A stretch of 64,000 bases of DNA from Herbaspirillum aquaticum (GTDB lineage Bacteria; Pseudomonadota; Gammaproteobacteria; Burkholderiales; Burkholderiaceae_D), in contig NZ_NJGV01000002.1 in assembly GCF_002213425.1 (NCBI RefSeq), positions 124,001-188,000 of the forward strand. The letters are read 5' to 3'. Below, in pieces: positions 17,498 through 26,893 of the stretch. Position numbers and translations under genes: made by a program. The notes beneath the pieces are model-generated. The model saw only the letters and a list, made by a program, of their open reading frames with translations, had not been told where the DNA came from and did not search any database. The stretch's first letter is position 1. Each line of letters opens with the position of its first letter.

Positions 17498-18913
17498 TCA
17501 GCGAAGCGGCTCGGCCCGGGCGTCGCCACCGAGGGCCTGGTACAGGGTCATCTGGTTCTTGAGCTGGTTCAGCCGCACCTGGGCCAGGGTGTTCTCGGCG
17601 CTGCGGCGCTTGTCCTGCTGGTCCAGCCAGGCCTGCAGGGTGGCCGAGCCAGCCCGGTAGCGCAATTCGTAGAGCTGTTCGGCGGCCCGGGCCACCTCGA
17701 CATTGCGTGCCTGCAGCGCCTGCTGTCGCGCATATTGCTCGCGCGCCGAGAGGGCATTTTCGACATCGCTGAAGGCACTGTAGAGGGTCTGGCGGAACTG
17801 GGCCAGGGCGCTGTCATAGTCCGCCTGTGAAACGCCGACCTGCAGCTTCATCTGGGTCTGCTGCAGGAAAGGGAGGCTCAGTTGGGCGGCCAGCGAAGCC
17901 ACCGGATTCTGGACCAGCCGCAGCAGGGCGTCGCTGCTGGTGCCCAGCGAGCCGGTCAGGCTCAGCTTGGGATAAAAGCTGGTGCGGGTGAGGTCGACAT
18001 TGGCCAGGGCTTCACGCAGCCGCAATTCGGCTGCTTGCAGGTCCGGACGCCGCGCCAGCAGCTCGGCCGGCAGTCCCGCTTCGAGCGCCGGCAGGGGCTG
18101 CTGCGGCAAGGCCGGCGGCAGGCTGCGGCGCTGGCCGGGCGGGCTGTCGAACAGGATGGCCAGGGCGTTGTCATTCTCGACTTGCTGCTGTACCAGCTCG
18201 GTATAGCTCGATTGCTGGCTCAGCAGGTTCTGTCGGGCCGTGAGCAGCTCCAGCGAAGAGACGGCACCGGCGCGGTATTGGGTCTGGACCAGGTCCAGCG
18301 TCTTCTGCGCGTAGGCGATGCTCTGTTCGGCGCTGCGCAGGCGCTGGTTCAGGTAGGCACCGGTCCAGTAGAGGTTGGCGGTGGTGCCGACCAGGGAGAG
18401 GGCGGTCGCCGCCCGGTCTTGCGCGGTCGCCAGGGCTTCCCAGCGCGCCGCATCGTAGTTGGCACCCAGTCGGCCCCAGAGATCGACTTCATAGGACAGG
18501 CTCACCGAATTCTGGCTGGCGCGGCTGGTCTGGCGGCTGCCGTCCAGCGCCTTGCTGCCGCTGCTGCCCAGCTGTGCGCCCAGGGCCGGGATGAAGGCAT
18601 CCTCGGCGATGCCGGCCTGCAACTGGGCACGCCTGACCTTGATGGTGGCCACGGCCAGGTCGTTGTTCTTGCGCAGGGCCTCGTCGATCAGGGCGGAGAG
18701 CGTGTCGTCGCCGAAGCCCTGCCACCAGCGGCTGGCATTGACCGTGGCGGCCTGGCCAGCCTGTTGCCAGGCCGCCGGGGTCTGGGTAACGGGTGGCGCG
18801 TAGGGAGTACGCACCAGACTGCTGCAGCCGCCCAGCAGGGCCAGTGCCAGCAGCAGTGCCAGGCGCGATGGAAGTGGAGTAGTCAGGTGCTTGGACATGG
18901 CGGGCAATTTCAT
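17498..18913 (-). CDS. NodT-family outer-membrane efflux lipoprotein
   Basis: A 471-residue TolC-like outer-membrane factor. The signal peptide ends in a lipobox (LLGGC), so it is a lipoprotein of the NodT/OprM class. Two OEP repeats are visible: one begins near [20 protein letters not shown], the other in the C-terminal half with [20 protein letters not shown], the hallmark of the family. It overlaps the macB stop by an ATGA, so MacA, MacB and this channel are probably made together as a tripartite pump. Substrate cannot be told from sequence. Confidence 0.9.
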   Translation of the reverse strand: MKLPAMSKHLTTPLPSRLALLLALALLGGCSSLVRTPYAPPVTQTPAAWQQAGQAATVNASRWWQGFGDDTLSALIDEALRKNNDLAVATIKVRRAQLQAGIAEDAFIPALGAQLGSSGSKALDGSRQTSRASQNSVSLSYEVDLWGRLGANYDAARWEALATAQDRAATALSLVGTTANLYWTGAYLNQRLRSAEQSIAYAQKTLDLVQTQYRAGAVSSLELLTARQNLLSQQSSYTELVQQQVENDNALAILFDSPPGQRRSLPPALPQQPLPALEAGLPAELLARRPDLQAAELRLREALANVDLTRTSFYPKLSLTGSLGTSSDALLRLVQNPVASLAAQLSLPFLQQTQMKLQVGVSQADYDSALAQFRQTLYSAFSDVENALSAREQYARQQALQARNVEVARAAEQLYELRYRAGSATLQAWLDQQDKRRSAENTLAQVRLNQLKNQMTLYQALGGDARAEPLR

Positions 18914-20874
18914 TCGCGGGCGAGGGCATCCACCGGATTGAGCCGCGCGGCATTGCGCGCCGGCAGGAAGCCGAACACCACGCCGATGAGGGTGGAGCAG
19001 GCGAAGGCGCTGACGATGGAGGCAGTGGAATAGATCAGGCGGAAGCTGCTGACGAAGTGTGCAAACACCGCGCCAAAGGACAACGCCAGCAGCACGCCCA
19101 GCAAGCCGCCGGCCAGGCAGACCAGCACGGCTTCGATCAGGAACTGCTGCATGATGTCGCTCTGGCGCGCACCCACGGCCATGCGCACCCCGATCTCGCG
19201 GGTACGCTCGGTGACCGACACCAGCATGATGTTCATTACGCCAATGCCGCCCACCACCAGCGAGATCAGCGCGATCATCGATACCAGCAGGGTCAGTGTT
19301 GCCGTGGCCTTCTCGATGGTCTGGCGGATGCTGTCGGTGTTGAAGATGTAGAAGTCCTTGGTGCGATGGCGCAGCGTCATCAGCTGGGTGATGCCTTGTT
19401 CCGCCGCCGCGCTGGGCACCTTGTCGCTGACCCGCACGGTGATGCCGCTCAGGTAGCGCTGGCCGATGACGCGGCTCATGGCCGTCGTGTAGGGCACCCA
19501 GACGTTGAGCGCGCTATTGTTGCCGAAGCCGTTCTCGCGCTTTTGCGTCACGCCGATCACACGGCAGGGCACGCTACCCAGGAAGATGACTTCACCCAGC
19601 GCGTTGCCGCCGTTGGGGAAGAGCTTCTTGTAGGTGTTGGCATCGATCACCACTTCCTGTGCCTGGCGCCGGATGCTGTCGTTGTCGAAGCTCATGCCCT
19701 GCGCCATCTTCAGCCCGCGCACGCGGAAATACTGTTCACCTACGCCATTGATGGTGGCCGTCACCGAGATGTTGCCGTAGCGTGCCGAGGAGGCCGTGGC
19801 TACGCTGGGGGTGACGCTGTCCACGTAATTCTGTTCCGCCAGGGCGGCGGCATCGGCTGGCGTGAGGGTACGGATGGCGGCCGACTTCATGTCGCCGAAA
19901 TCGGTGCCGGGAAAGATGTCGATGGTATTGGTCCCCATGGCGCTGATGTCGGAGAGGATCTGCTCGCGCGAGCCGCTGCCCAGCGCCACTACCGAGACCA
20001 CCGAGGCGATGCCGATGATGATGCCCAGCATGGTCAGGAAACTGCGCAGGCGGTGCGCATTCATGGCCAGCAGCGACATGCGCAGCGCTTCCTTGAAACG
20101 GTCCAGCCCGGCGCGCCAGGTGCTGGCCTGGCGGCGTTGCTGGCGTTCCTGCTTGATCACGCCGTTTACCGGCGCGGTTTGGTCGGGTTCGTTGCGGCGA
20201 TCCGCAATGATGACGCCATCCTTGATCTCGATGATGCGTTGGGCATTGCTGGCCACCTGCATGTCGTGCGTGACGATGATGATGGTGTGGCCCTCGGCAT
20301 GCAATTCCTTGAGGATGTTCATCACCTCGTGGCCGCTGTGGCTGTCCAGCGCACCCGTGGGCTCGTCGGCCAGGATCACGTCGCCGCCATTCATCAGCGC
20401 GCGCGCAATCGAGACGCGCTGCTGCTGTCCGCCCGAGAGCTGGCCGGGCTTGTGGTGGCCACGATCGGCCAGGCCGAGCCGCGCCAGCAGCTGGGCGGCC
20501 CGTTGGCGGCGCTGCGCCGGTTCCTGGCCGGCATAGACGGCGGGCACCTCCACGTTGGCGGTGGCGTCCAGGTCCGACAGCAGGTGATAGCGCTGGAAGA
20601 TGAAACCGAAATGCTCGCGGCGCAACTGTGCCAGTTCGTCCGGGGCCAGCTTGCCGGTCTCGCGTCCGGCGACCAGGTAGCTGCCGGCGCTGGGCTTGTC
20701 GAGGCAGCCGAGGATGTTCATCAGCGTCGACTTGCCCGAACCGGAGGCCCCGACGATGGCGACCATTTCGCCGGCGCAGATGTCGAGGTTGACGTCGTTG
20801 AGCACGGTGATGGTGTCATCCCCGGCCGGAAAGTCGCGGCGCAGTGCGCGCAATTGCAGCAAAGGTGTCGTCAT
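18910..20874 (-). CDS. macB: MacB-type ABC transporter (ATPase and permease fused)
   Basis: A 654-residue fusion. The N-terminal ABC domain has Walker [10 protein letters not shown], signature LSGGQQQR, and Walker B ending in [12 protein letters not shown] linker is followed by the MacB permease: first helix near [20 protein letters not shown], a large periplasmic domain, and three C-terminal helices with the [20 protein letters not shown] coupling helix. It works with MacA to move substrates from the periplasm out through the channel. The chosen ATG gives the usual start [15 protein letters not shown]; the open frame runs ten codons further into macA. Confidence 0.94.
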   Translation of the reverse strand: MTTPLLQLRALRRDFPAGDDTITVLNDVNLDICAGEMVAIVGASGSGKSTLMNILGCLDKPSAGSYLVAGRETGKLAPDELAQLRREHFGFIFQRYHLLSDLDATANVEVPAVYAGQEPAQRRQRAAQLLARLGLADRGHHKPGQLSGGQQQRVSIARALMNGGDVILADEPTGALDSHSGHEVMNILKELHAEGHTIIIVTHDMQVASNAQRIIEIKDGVIIADRRNEPDQTAPVNGVIKQERQQRRQASTWRAGLDRFKEALRMSLLAMNAHRLRSFLTMLGIIIGIASVVSVVALGSGSREQILSDISAMGTNTIDIFPGTDFGDMKSAAIRTLTPADAAALAEQNYVDSVTPSVATASSARYGNISVTATINGVGEQYFRVRGLKMAQGMSFDNDSIRRQAQEVVIDANTYKKLFPNGGNALGEVIFLGSVPCRVIGVTQKRENGFGNNSALNVWVPYTTAMSRVIGQRYLSGITVRVSDKVPSAAAEQGITQLMTLRHRTKDFYIFNTDSIRQTIEKATATLTLLVSMIALISLVVGGIGVMNIMLVSVTERTREIGVRMAVGARQSDIMQQFLIEAVLVCLAGGLLGVLLALSFGAVFAHFVSSFRLIYSTASIVSAFACSTLIGVVFGFLPARNAARLNPVDALARE

Positions 20875-20881
20875 GGCGAAC

Positions 20882-22096
20882 TTACATGCGCGGCGGCGGG
20901 CCACGACGCTCGCTGCTGTTGTCGGCGGCGCCCGGCAGGGCGGTGCCGGTCACCACGCGTTCGCCGGCCTTGAGTCCCTCGACGATCTGCACCTGGGCAT
21001 TGGTGTTGATGCCGATACGTACCTGGCGCTCCTGCGCCTGGCCTTGCGCGTCCAGCACACGTACGGTGTAGCGGCCTTGGGCATCCCTGGCGCCCAGGGC
21101 GGTGGAGGGCACCACCAGCGCCTCCTTGGCTTCGGAAAGCACGATGTTGACCTGCGTGGTCATCGAGATGCGCAGCTTGCCATCGGGGTTGGGCAGGTCC
21201 AGCAGGCCGTTGTAGTAGATCGCCGTGGAGCTGGCACTGCTGCTGGTGCTGGCCGTGGTGCTGGTGGCGGTGTCGTCCTGCAGGATTGAATCCGGTGCCG
21301 GTTCGATGGCGCGCAAGGTGGTGCGATAGCGGTGGTCGGGGTCGCCCAGGATGGTGAAGAATACCGGCAGGCCAGGCTTGACGCGCACCACGTCGGCTTC
21401 GGAGATCTGCGCCTTGATGGTGACCGTATCCATGCGCGCCACCTTGATGATGGTCGGGGTGGATTGGTTGGCGTTCACGGTCTGGCCTTCCTGCGCCACG
21501 ATGGCCACCACTTCGCCGTCGATGGGTGCCGTGATCCGGGTATAGCCCAGGTTCAGGCGCGCGGTGTCGACCTTGATGGCGCCGTCCTTGATTTGTGCCT
21601 GCAGGGCCGCGATGTCGGCGCGGGTGGTATTGAGGGTGGCCTCGGCGCTCTCGAAGTTCTCGCGCGAGCTGGCGTCCCCGGCCAGCATCATCTGTTGCCG
21701 TGCATAGGCCAGCTGGGCCTGCTTCAGGCTGGCTTCCTTGGCACGCAGCTGGGCCTGCAGGTTCTGCAGCGAATACTGGGCGCTGGCCAGTGCATTGGCC
21801 TGGGTCAGGGAGTCGATCTCGGCCACCAGCTGGCCCTTCTTGACGCGGTCTCCCAGGGCCACCTTGAGCGACTTGATCTGGCCTGATACCTGGGCACCGA
21901 CGCTGACCTGCTTGTAGGCCTTGACCGTGCCGCTGGCCAGTACCACGTCCTGGATGTCGGTGACCGTGGCGATGGCGCTGAGGTAGCCGGGTGGCGGCGG
22001 CGGGGTGAGCGCGCGGTGCACCAGGTAGCCGCCGGCCAGCAGGACGGCGAGACTGAGGAAGAGAATTTTTGGACGGCGGAAGTAGGCGAGGTTCAT
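20882..22096 (-). CDS. macA: MacA-type periplasmic adaptor (membrane fusion protein)
   Basis: A 404-residue adaptor with an N-terminal membrane anchor (residues about 9-28). The lipoyl half-motifs flank a long coiled-coil hairpin: [20 protein letters not shown] before it and [20 protein letters not shown] after it. A Ser/Thr run ([16 protein letters not shown]) sits in the beta-barrel part, a small oddity. It is first gene of the macA-macB-channel operon, and lies 114 bases downstream of fliR in the same direction. The MacAB family exports macrolides, lipopeptides or heme precursors; the substrate here is unknown. Confidence 0.92.
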   Translation of the reverse strand: MNLAYFRRPKILFLSLAVLLAGGYLVHRALTPPPPPGYLSAIATVTDIQDVVLASGTVKAYKQVSVGAQVSGQIKSLKVALGDRVKKGQLVAEIDSLTQANALASAQYSLQNLQAQLRAKEASLKQAQLAYARQQMMLAGDASSRENFESAEATLNTTRADIAALQAQIKDGAIKVDTARLNLGYTRITAPIDGEVVAIVAQEGQTVNANQSTPTIIKVARMDTVTIKAQISEADVVRVKPGLPVFFTILGDPDHRYRTTLRAIEPAPDSILQDDTATSTTASTSSSASSTAIYYNGLLDLPNPDGKLRISMTTQVNIVLSEAKEALVVPSTALGARDAQGRYTVRVLDAQGQAQERQVRIGINTNAQVQIVEGLKAGERVVTGTALPGAADNSSERRGPPPRM

Positions 22097-22138
22097 GCGA
22101 AAAAAATCAGGGTCGGCCTGACGGTGGCCGCGCGCAAA

Positions 22139-22163
22139 GGCGTCATTGTGGGGCTGGCGACGC
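22139..22163 (-). terminator. Weak hairpin between fliR and macA
   Basis: GGCGTC and GACGCC enclose a 13-base loop; on the minus strand the stem is followed by TTTG only. It could be a weak terminator after fliR, which would separate the flagellar from the efflux transcript. The short T-run makes this uncertain. Confidence 0.3.
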
Positions 22164-22210
22164 CGGCCGTGTGTCAGGAGACGTAAATGTTGTGACAGCA
22201 GTCCGGCTGC

Positions 22211-23014
22211 TTACGGTTTGGGCAGGGCATTGACCGGCGGCACGCTGCCCAGCAAACGGACCATCTCGATGCCATCGGCAAGGAAGCGCTGCAAGGGCGT
22301 GAGCATGTAGGGCAGGGCGAAGGCGATCAGGATGAAGCCCGCCAGCATGGTAATCGAAAAACCGATCCCGAAGAGATTGAGCTGCGGTGCCGCGCGGGTG
22401 AGGATGCCCAGCGCGAAGTTGGTGATCAGCAGGGCGATCAGCAGCGGCAGCGACAACTGCAGCCCCATGCTGAACACCTTGGCGCCCCACAGGGCCAGCT
22501 CGTGGAAGCCTTCGGTGGTAATCGGCACACCCGTGATGGGCAGTGTATGGAAGCTCTCGGCCATCGCCTGCAGCAACAGCAGATGGCCATTGAGGCTGAG
22601 GAAGACCATGGTCGCCAGCAGCGAGAAGACCTGGCTGATGACGGCCGTACGGCCCTGGGTCTGGGGATCGAAGAAGGCCGCAAACGACAGGCCCATGGTG
22701 GAACTGGTCAGTTCACCCGCCGCTTCCACGGCGGCAAACACCACGCGCATGGCAAAGCCCATGGACAGGCCGATGAGCAACTGCTGCAGCAGGATCAGCA
22801 ATCCCGTCATCGACATGGGGTCGATGGCCGGCGGGATCGGTACGTCCGGCGCCAGCACAACGCCGATGGCGATGCCCAGTAGGATCTTGACCAGCATGGG
22901 CACGCTGGCGCTGCCGAAGGGCGGTGCAATGGACAGCAGCCCGAGGATACGCGTGGTCGGCCAGATGAACATGGCGACCCAGGCGTAGAGTTGCTGGCTG
23001 GTGAAGGTGAGCAT
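22211..23014 (-). CDS. fliR: Flagellar export gate protein FliR
   Basis: A 267-residue inner-membrane protein of the type III export gate, where it assembles with FliP and FliQ into the helical pore. Several hydrophobic segments are present and the conserved ARILGLLSIAPPFGSASVPM-like start is seen near residue 20. GFAMRVVFAAVEAAGELTS and the LPLLIALLITNFALGILTRA stretch are typical. Order fliP-fliQ-fliR is the usual one. Confidence 0.96.
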   Translation of the reverse strand: MLTFTSQQLYAWVAMFIWPTTRILGLLSIAPPFGSASVPMLVKILLGIAIGVVLAPDVPIPPAIDPMSMTGLLILLQQLLIGLSMGFAMRVVFAAVEAAGELTSSTMGLSFAAFFDPQTQGRTAVISQVFSLLATMVFLSLNGHLLLLQAMAESFHTLPITGVPITTEGFHELALWGAKVFSMGLQLSLPLLIALLITNFALGILTRAAPQLNLFGIGFSITMLAGFILIAFALPYMLTPLQRFLADGIEMVRLLGSVPPVNALPKP

Positions 23015-23050
23015 GGATCAGGAGCCGCCGGGCCTGCCCGGCGGACCGGC

Positions 23051-23320
23051 TTACTGGACCATGGCGGGAATCCCGCTGAACATGGTGTGCATGTAGTCGA
23101 GGATGACGGTCAGCATCCACGGACCGGCGATGATCAAGGCCAGGAACACGCCCACCAGCTTGGGAATGAAGGTCAGCGTCTGTTCGTTGATCTGGGTCGC
23201 GGCCTGGAAGATGCTCACCAGCAGCCCGATGAGAAGGGCCGTGATCAGCATCGGGGCAGCGATCAGGAGGGTGACTTCCATGGCCTGGCGGCCCATGGTC
23301 ATGACGCTTTCGGGTGTCAT
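23051..23320 (-). CDS. fliQ: Flagellar export gate protein FliQ
   Basis: An 89-residue protein with two transmembrane helices, the standard FliQ length. The first helix ALLIGLLVSIFQAATQINEQ region and the following TLTFIPKLVGVFLALIIAGP are the family signature. It is part of the FliPQR gate complex. It lies 18 bases from fliP and 36 bases from fliR. Confidence 0.97.
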   Translation of the reverse strand: MTPESVMTMGRQAMEVTLLIAAPMLITALLIGLLVSIFQAATQINEQTLTFIPKLVGVFLALIIAGPWMLTVILDYMHTMFSGIPAMVQ

Positions 23321-23338
23321 ACGTATCCTTGCCTTGGG

Positions 23339-24139
23339 CTAGTAGAAACTCTGGGCCAGGGAACCGATCAGCAGCTGCCAGCCATCCACGAGCACGAACA
23401 GCATCAGCTTGAAGGGCAGCGAGACGATGGCCGGCGACATCATCATCATGCCCATCGACATCAGGATACTGGCCACCACCATGTCGATGATGAGGAAGGG
23501 GATGAAGATGGCAAAGCCGATCTGGAAAGAAGTCTTCAGTTCACTGGTGACGAAGGCTGGGACCAGCAAGCGCAAAGGCACGTCCTCCGGACCCTGCAGG
23601 GCGGGGCCGCGAGAAAGCTTCACATACAGCGCCAAATCCGACTGGCGGGTCTGCTTGAGCATGAACTCCTTCAGGGGCGCGGCTCCCTTGTCGAGTGCTT
23701 CCATCATCTGGATCTTGTTTTCCGCAAAGGGCTGGTAGGCCTCGGTATAGATGCGGTCGAACACCGGACTCATGACGAAGAAGGTCAGGAACAGCGACAG
23801 TCCCACCAGCACCTGGGTGGGCGGGGTGGACTGCGTGCCCAGTGCCTGGCGCAGCAGCGACAGCACGATCACGATGCGGGTGAAGCAGGTCATCATCAGC
23901 AACGCCGCCGGAATGAACGACAGCGAGGTGAGGAACAGCATGGTCTGGATCGGCAGCGAATAATTCGTGCCACCGCCCGGGGCGGGCATGCTGTTCAGTG
24001 CCGGCAGGCCTTGCTGGGCCGAAGCCGCCAGCGGCAGGCACAGCAGCGCCATCCACCAGTAGCGGCTGCGCAGGAGCGCGCCGCTGCGGCGGAGAAGGGA
24101 AGAGAGGATGCCTTGCGGCTTAAGGTGTGCTGCCATCAT
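23339..24139 (-). CDS. fliP: Flagellar export gate protein FliP
   Basis: A 266-residue gate protein with a cleavable signal sequence (hydrophobic [17 protein letters not shown]). Signature stretches are [20 protein letters not shown], then the [20 protein letters not shown] segment, and [20 protein letters not shown]. The frame is open for another 51 codons upstream, across fliO; the ATG at 24139, or the next at 24136, gives the usual length and overlaps the fliO end by 20 bases, consistent with coupled translation. Confidence 0.95.
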   Translation of the reverse strand: MMAAHLKPQGILSSLLRRSGALLRSRYWWMALLCLPLAASAQQGLPALNSMPAPGGGTNYSLPIQTMLFLTSLSFIPAALLMMTCFTRIVIVLSLLRQALGTQSTPPTQVLVGLSLFLTFFVMSPVFDRIYTEAYQPFAENKIQMMEALDKGAAPLKEFMLKQTRQSDLALYVKLSRGPALQGPEDVPLRLLVPAFVTSELKTSFQIGFAIFIPFLIIDMVVASILMSMGMMMMSPAIVSLPFKLMLFVLVDGWQLLIGSLAQSFY

Positions 24140-24743
24140 TACCCGCACGGTCACCGCTGCCGGTGCCGCCATTTCGTTTATCCATGGTGTGCTTGAGCCA
24201 GGTGGCAAAGGCCGGACCTGTCGCGGCCGGCCGGTCCGCCACGCCTTCCTGGCGCGGCAGCGTGGCCAGGGCATTGACCCGGCCGGGGGCAACGCCGACT
24301 ACGATCCACTGCTCGCCCACTTCGACGACCATCACCCGTTCGCGCGTACCGACCGAGACGCCGCCGACCACCTTGGCCACGGCATTGCCTCCCATGCTGT
24401 TGGCCAGGCCAAAGCGTTTGAAGAGCCAGGCCACCCCGGCCATCACGGCCAGTACCGCGATCAGCCCGAAGAGCATGGTGAAGACACTGCCGGAGGAAGA
24501 GGGAAGGGAAGTGCTGGCGGCGGTCGCCGCCGGGGCTGCCGCCGCTGGTGCTGTTGCGGTTGCCGGTGCCGCTACCGGGACTGCAGCGCTGCTGGCTGCC
24601 GCGGCGGTTTCGGCCCAGGCCTGGGCTGCCGTGACCATCGTGCCGCCCAGCAGGAGCCAGGCAGACATCAGCGCCGGACGGATCCGGCACCAACACTGCG
24701 ACATCGATGCTGCGTCAAAACGTATCATCAAAACAGAAGCCAT
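24120..24743 (-). CDS. fliO: Flagellar export assembly protein FliO
   Basis: A 207-residue protein of FliO type, which helps FliP oligomerise. A possible N-terminal signal region ends at AQAWAE, followed by a long Ala/Pro/Thr linker, one clear transmembrane helix ([20 protein letters not shown]) and a short cytoplasmic domain with [20 protein letters not shown]. The start is uncertain: ATG 24743 is five bases from fliN, but an internal ATG at codon 14 (MSQCW) gives a neater signal sequence. Sequence conservation in FliO is low and context carries much of the call. Confidence 0.88.
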   Translation of the reverse strand: MASVLMIRFDAASMSQCWCRIRPALMSAWLLLGGTMVTAAQAWAETAAAASSAAVPVAAPATATAPAAAAPAATAASTSLPSSSGSVFTMLFGLIAVLAVMAGVAWLFKRFGLANSMGGNAVAKVVGGVSVGTRERVMVVEVGEQWIVVGVAPGRVNALATLPRQEGVADRPAATGPAFATWLKHTMDKRNGGTGSGDRAGNDGSTP

Positions 24744-24748
24744 CCCGC

Positions 24749-25204
24749 TCAGCGGTTGAGCTTGCGGATGCGTTCTGCCGGCGTGATGATGTCGGTCAGG
24801 CGGATACCGAACTTGTCGTTGACCACCACCACTTCGCCTTGCGCGATCAGGCAGCCGTTGACCAGCACGTCCATCGGTTCACCGGCCATGCCATCCAGTT
24901 CCACCACCGAACCTTGCGCCAGTTGCAGCAGGTTCTTGATGGCGATCTTGGTGCGACCCAATTCCACGGTCAGCTGCACCGGGATATCGAGGATGAAGTC
25001 GATATCGTTGGGGGTATTGGTCTTGATATCGGCGGCGCTCAGGTCCTTGAAGACGGTGGCCATCGCGGGCGCCGCGCTGAGGCCTTTCTCGTCTTCCATC
25101 TCGCCCTTCTTTTGCGCTTCTTCGGCCTGGGTCTGCTCGGCCATGGCCGCGCCCCACGGATCGTCTTCCGCTGCGCCTGCGCCTGCTACGTTCTCATCAG
25201 CCAT
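24749..25204 (-). CDS. fliN: Flagellar switch protein FliN
   Basis: A 151-residue C-ring protein. The acidic, variable N terminus is followed by the SpoA (surface presentation) domain, about residues 70-148: DIDFILDIPVQLTVELGRTK, then LLQLAQGSVVELDGMAGEPM and VNDKFGIRLTDII. FliN with FliM and FliG forms the rotational switch and helps dock the export ATPase complex. It follows fliM by two bases. Confidence 0.97.
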   Translation of the reverse strand: MADENVAGAGAAEDDPWGAAMAEQTQAEEAQKKGEMEDEKGLSAAPAMATVFKDLSAADIKTNTPNDIDFILDIPVQLTVELGRTKIAIKNLLQLAQGSVVELDGMAGEPMDVLVNGCLIAQGEVVVVNDKFGIRLTDIITPAERIRKLNR

Positions 25205-25206
25205 TA

Positions 25207-26211
25207 CTAATCTCCTTGAAAGCTTTCCGGTGTTTCTTGATGGGTGATGGACAGCAGTTTTTCAACGCGCAATGCGTATTGGCCATTGGACTGGCCGTAG
25301 CTGCATTCCATCACCGGTACGCCGTCAACCTGTGCCTCGACGGTCGTATTGGTCTGCAGCGGAATGACGTCGCCGACCTGCATGTGCAGCAGATCGGTGA
25401 AATTGACTCGGGCGGTGCCGAAATTGACGATCAGTTCGACCTCGGCGGTCTGGATCTGCTGCTTCATCAGGCGGATCCAGCGCTTGTCCACTTCCAGTGC
25501 CTCGCCCTGCATGCTGCTGGTGAGGCGGTCACGTACCGGCTCGATCATCGAGTAGGGCGTGCAGATGTGGATTTCGCCCGACACCGGCCCCAGCTCGACG
25601 GTGAAGGTGGTCGAGACCACCACTTCGTTGGGCGTGGCGATGTTGGCGAACTGCGTATTCATTTCCGAGCGAATGAATTCGAATTCGATCGGATAGATCG
25701 GTTCCCACGACTTGGCGTAGGTCTCGAAGGTGATCTCCAGCACGCGCATGATGATGCGCTGCTCGGTGGGCGTGAATTCACGGCCTTCGATGCGGGTGTG
25801 GAAGCGGCCGTCGCCGCCGAACATGTTGTCGACCAGCATGAACACGAACTGCGGGTCGAACACCACCAGCCCGATGCCGCGGAAGGGCTTGATGTGGACC
25901 AGGTTCAGGTTGGTCGGCACCACCAGGTTGCGGATGAATTCGCTGTACTTGGACACCTTCACCGGACCGACCGAAATCTCGGCGGTGCGGTGAATGAAGT
26001 TGAACAAGCCGATGCGGAACAGACGCGCGAAACGCTCGTTGATGATTTCCAGCGTGGGCATGCGCCCGCGCACGATGCGTTCCTGCGTGGCCAGGTTGTA
26101 GGTACGTACCGTACCAGGAGCTTCTTCGACGATTTTTTCTTCGTCTTCATCTCCCGTCACGCCCTTCAAAAGGGCATCGACTTCTTCCTGTGATAGAAAA
26201 TGCTCGGCCAT
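25207..26211 (-). CDS. fliM: Flagellar switch protein FliM
   Basis: A 334-residue switch protein. The N-terminal CheY-P-binding peptide is present (FLSQEEVDALLKG, residues about 4-16). The middle domain contains ERIVRGRMPTLEIINERFAR and the GGDGRFHTRIEGREFTPTE region; the C-terminal SpoA domain includes VELIVNFGTARVNFTDLLHM. It connects chemotaxis signalling to motor direction. It begins 29 bases after fliL. Confidence 0.97.
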   Translation of the reverse strand: MAEHFLSQEEVDALLKGVTGDEDEEKIVEEAPGTVRTYNLATQERIVRGRMPTLEIINERFARLFRIGLFNFIHRTAEISVGPVKVSKYSEFIRNLVVPTNLNLVHIKPFRGIGLVVFDPQFVFMLVDNMFGGDGRFHTRIEGREFTPTEQRIIMRVLEITFETYAKSWEPIYPIEFEFIRSEMNTQFANIATPNEVVVSTTFTVELGPVSGEIHICTPYSMIEPVRDRLTSSMQGEALEVDKRWIRLMKQQIQTAEVELIVNFGTARVNFTDLLHMQVGDVIPLQTNTTVEAQVDGVPVMECSYGQSNGQYALRVEKLLSITHQETPESFQGD

Positions 26212-26240
26212 GGTCGACGATCTCTGACTTCGATGCGGTG

Positions 26241-26756
26241 TTACTGCTGTTGGATCACGAACGAGGTGTAGAACACATCGGTGATCTGCGGTCCCTTGCC
26301 CTTGCCCGAGAACGGCTCGCCCAGTTGGTCGATGATCTCGTCGGTCAGGCGGCGCTTGCCTTCGCTGGTGAGCAGCTCCGAGGCCTTCTTGCTGGACAGC
26401 ACCATCAGCAGGCGGCTGCGCACTTGCGGCATGTACAGCTTCAAGGCTTCAGCGGTCTGGCCATCCGGCACTTGCAGGGTCATTGCCACTTGCAGGTACT
26501 GGTCGCCGGTTTCCTGCTGCAGGTTCACCACGAAGGGTTCGATCACCACGAAGGTGGGGGCCTTGGCTTCGACCTTCTCTTCGGCGTGATCATCACCCTT
26601 CTTGCCCTTGCCACCCATCATGAAGAACGCTGCGGCGCCGCCGATGACCAGCACCAGCACCACGCCCACGATGATGAACAGCATCTTCTTGCTCGATTTT
26701 GCCGGTGCTGCATCTGCTTCAGCTCCCTTGGCCGGGGCTTTTCCTTTTGTTGCCAT
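26241..26756 (-). CDS. fliL: Flagellar basal body-associated protein FliL
   Basis: A 171-residue membrane protein with a Lys/Ala-rich cytosolic N terminus, one transmembrane helix (MLFIIVGVVLVLVIGGAAAF, residues about 30-49) and a periplasmic domain. FVVNLQQETGDQYLQVAMTL and the final ITDVFYTSFVIQ are family features. FliL supports stator function. It is first in the fliLMNOPQR run, and a candidate sigma-28-like site lies upstream at 26803-26829. Confidence 0.95.
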   Translation of the reverse strand: MATKGKAPAKGAEADAAPAKSSKKMLFIIVGVVLVLVIGGAAAFFMMGGKGKKGDDHAEEKVEAKAPTFVVIEPFVVNLQQETGDQYLQVAMTLQVPDGQTAEALKLYMPQVRSRLLMVLSSKKASELLTSEGKRRLTDEIIDQLGEPFSGKGKGPQITDVFYTSFVIQQQ

Positions 26757-26802
26757 CTACTATTCCTTTCAGTTCGTCTGCGCGGGTTGAGGGCTTATCT
26801 GC

Positions 26803-26829
26803 TTATCGGCAGGCAAATCACATTGTTGA
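26803..26829 (-). promoter_or_regulatory. Possible sigma-28-type promoter of fliL
   Basis: On the minus strand a perfect -10 GCCGATAA is preceded, at 11 bases, by TCAACAAT, which matches TAAAGTTT poorly. The exact -10 and its place about 45 bases before fliL make it worth listing, but the weak -35 leaves doubt. Confidence 0.45.
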
Positions 26830-26893
26830 GTCCTGCGCGGACGAAAATTGCTTATTTTTTAAGGTTTGCGGTGCCAGGCATGTCTTGTGGCGA

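Noticed and set aside
19057-20973. A 638-codon plus-strand frame opposite macB
   Set aside because: Antisense to a protein with all ABC motifs; composition typical of a shadow frame.
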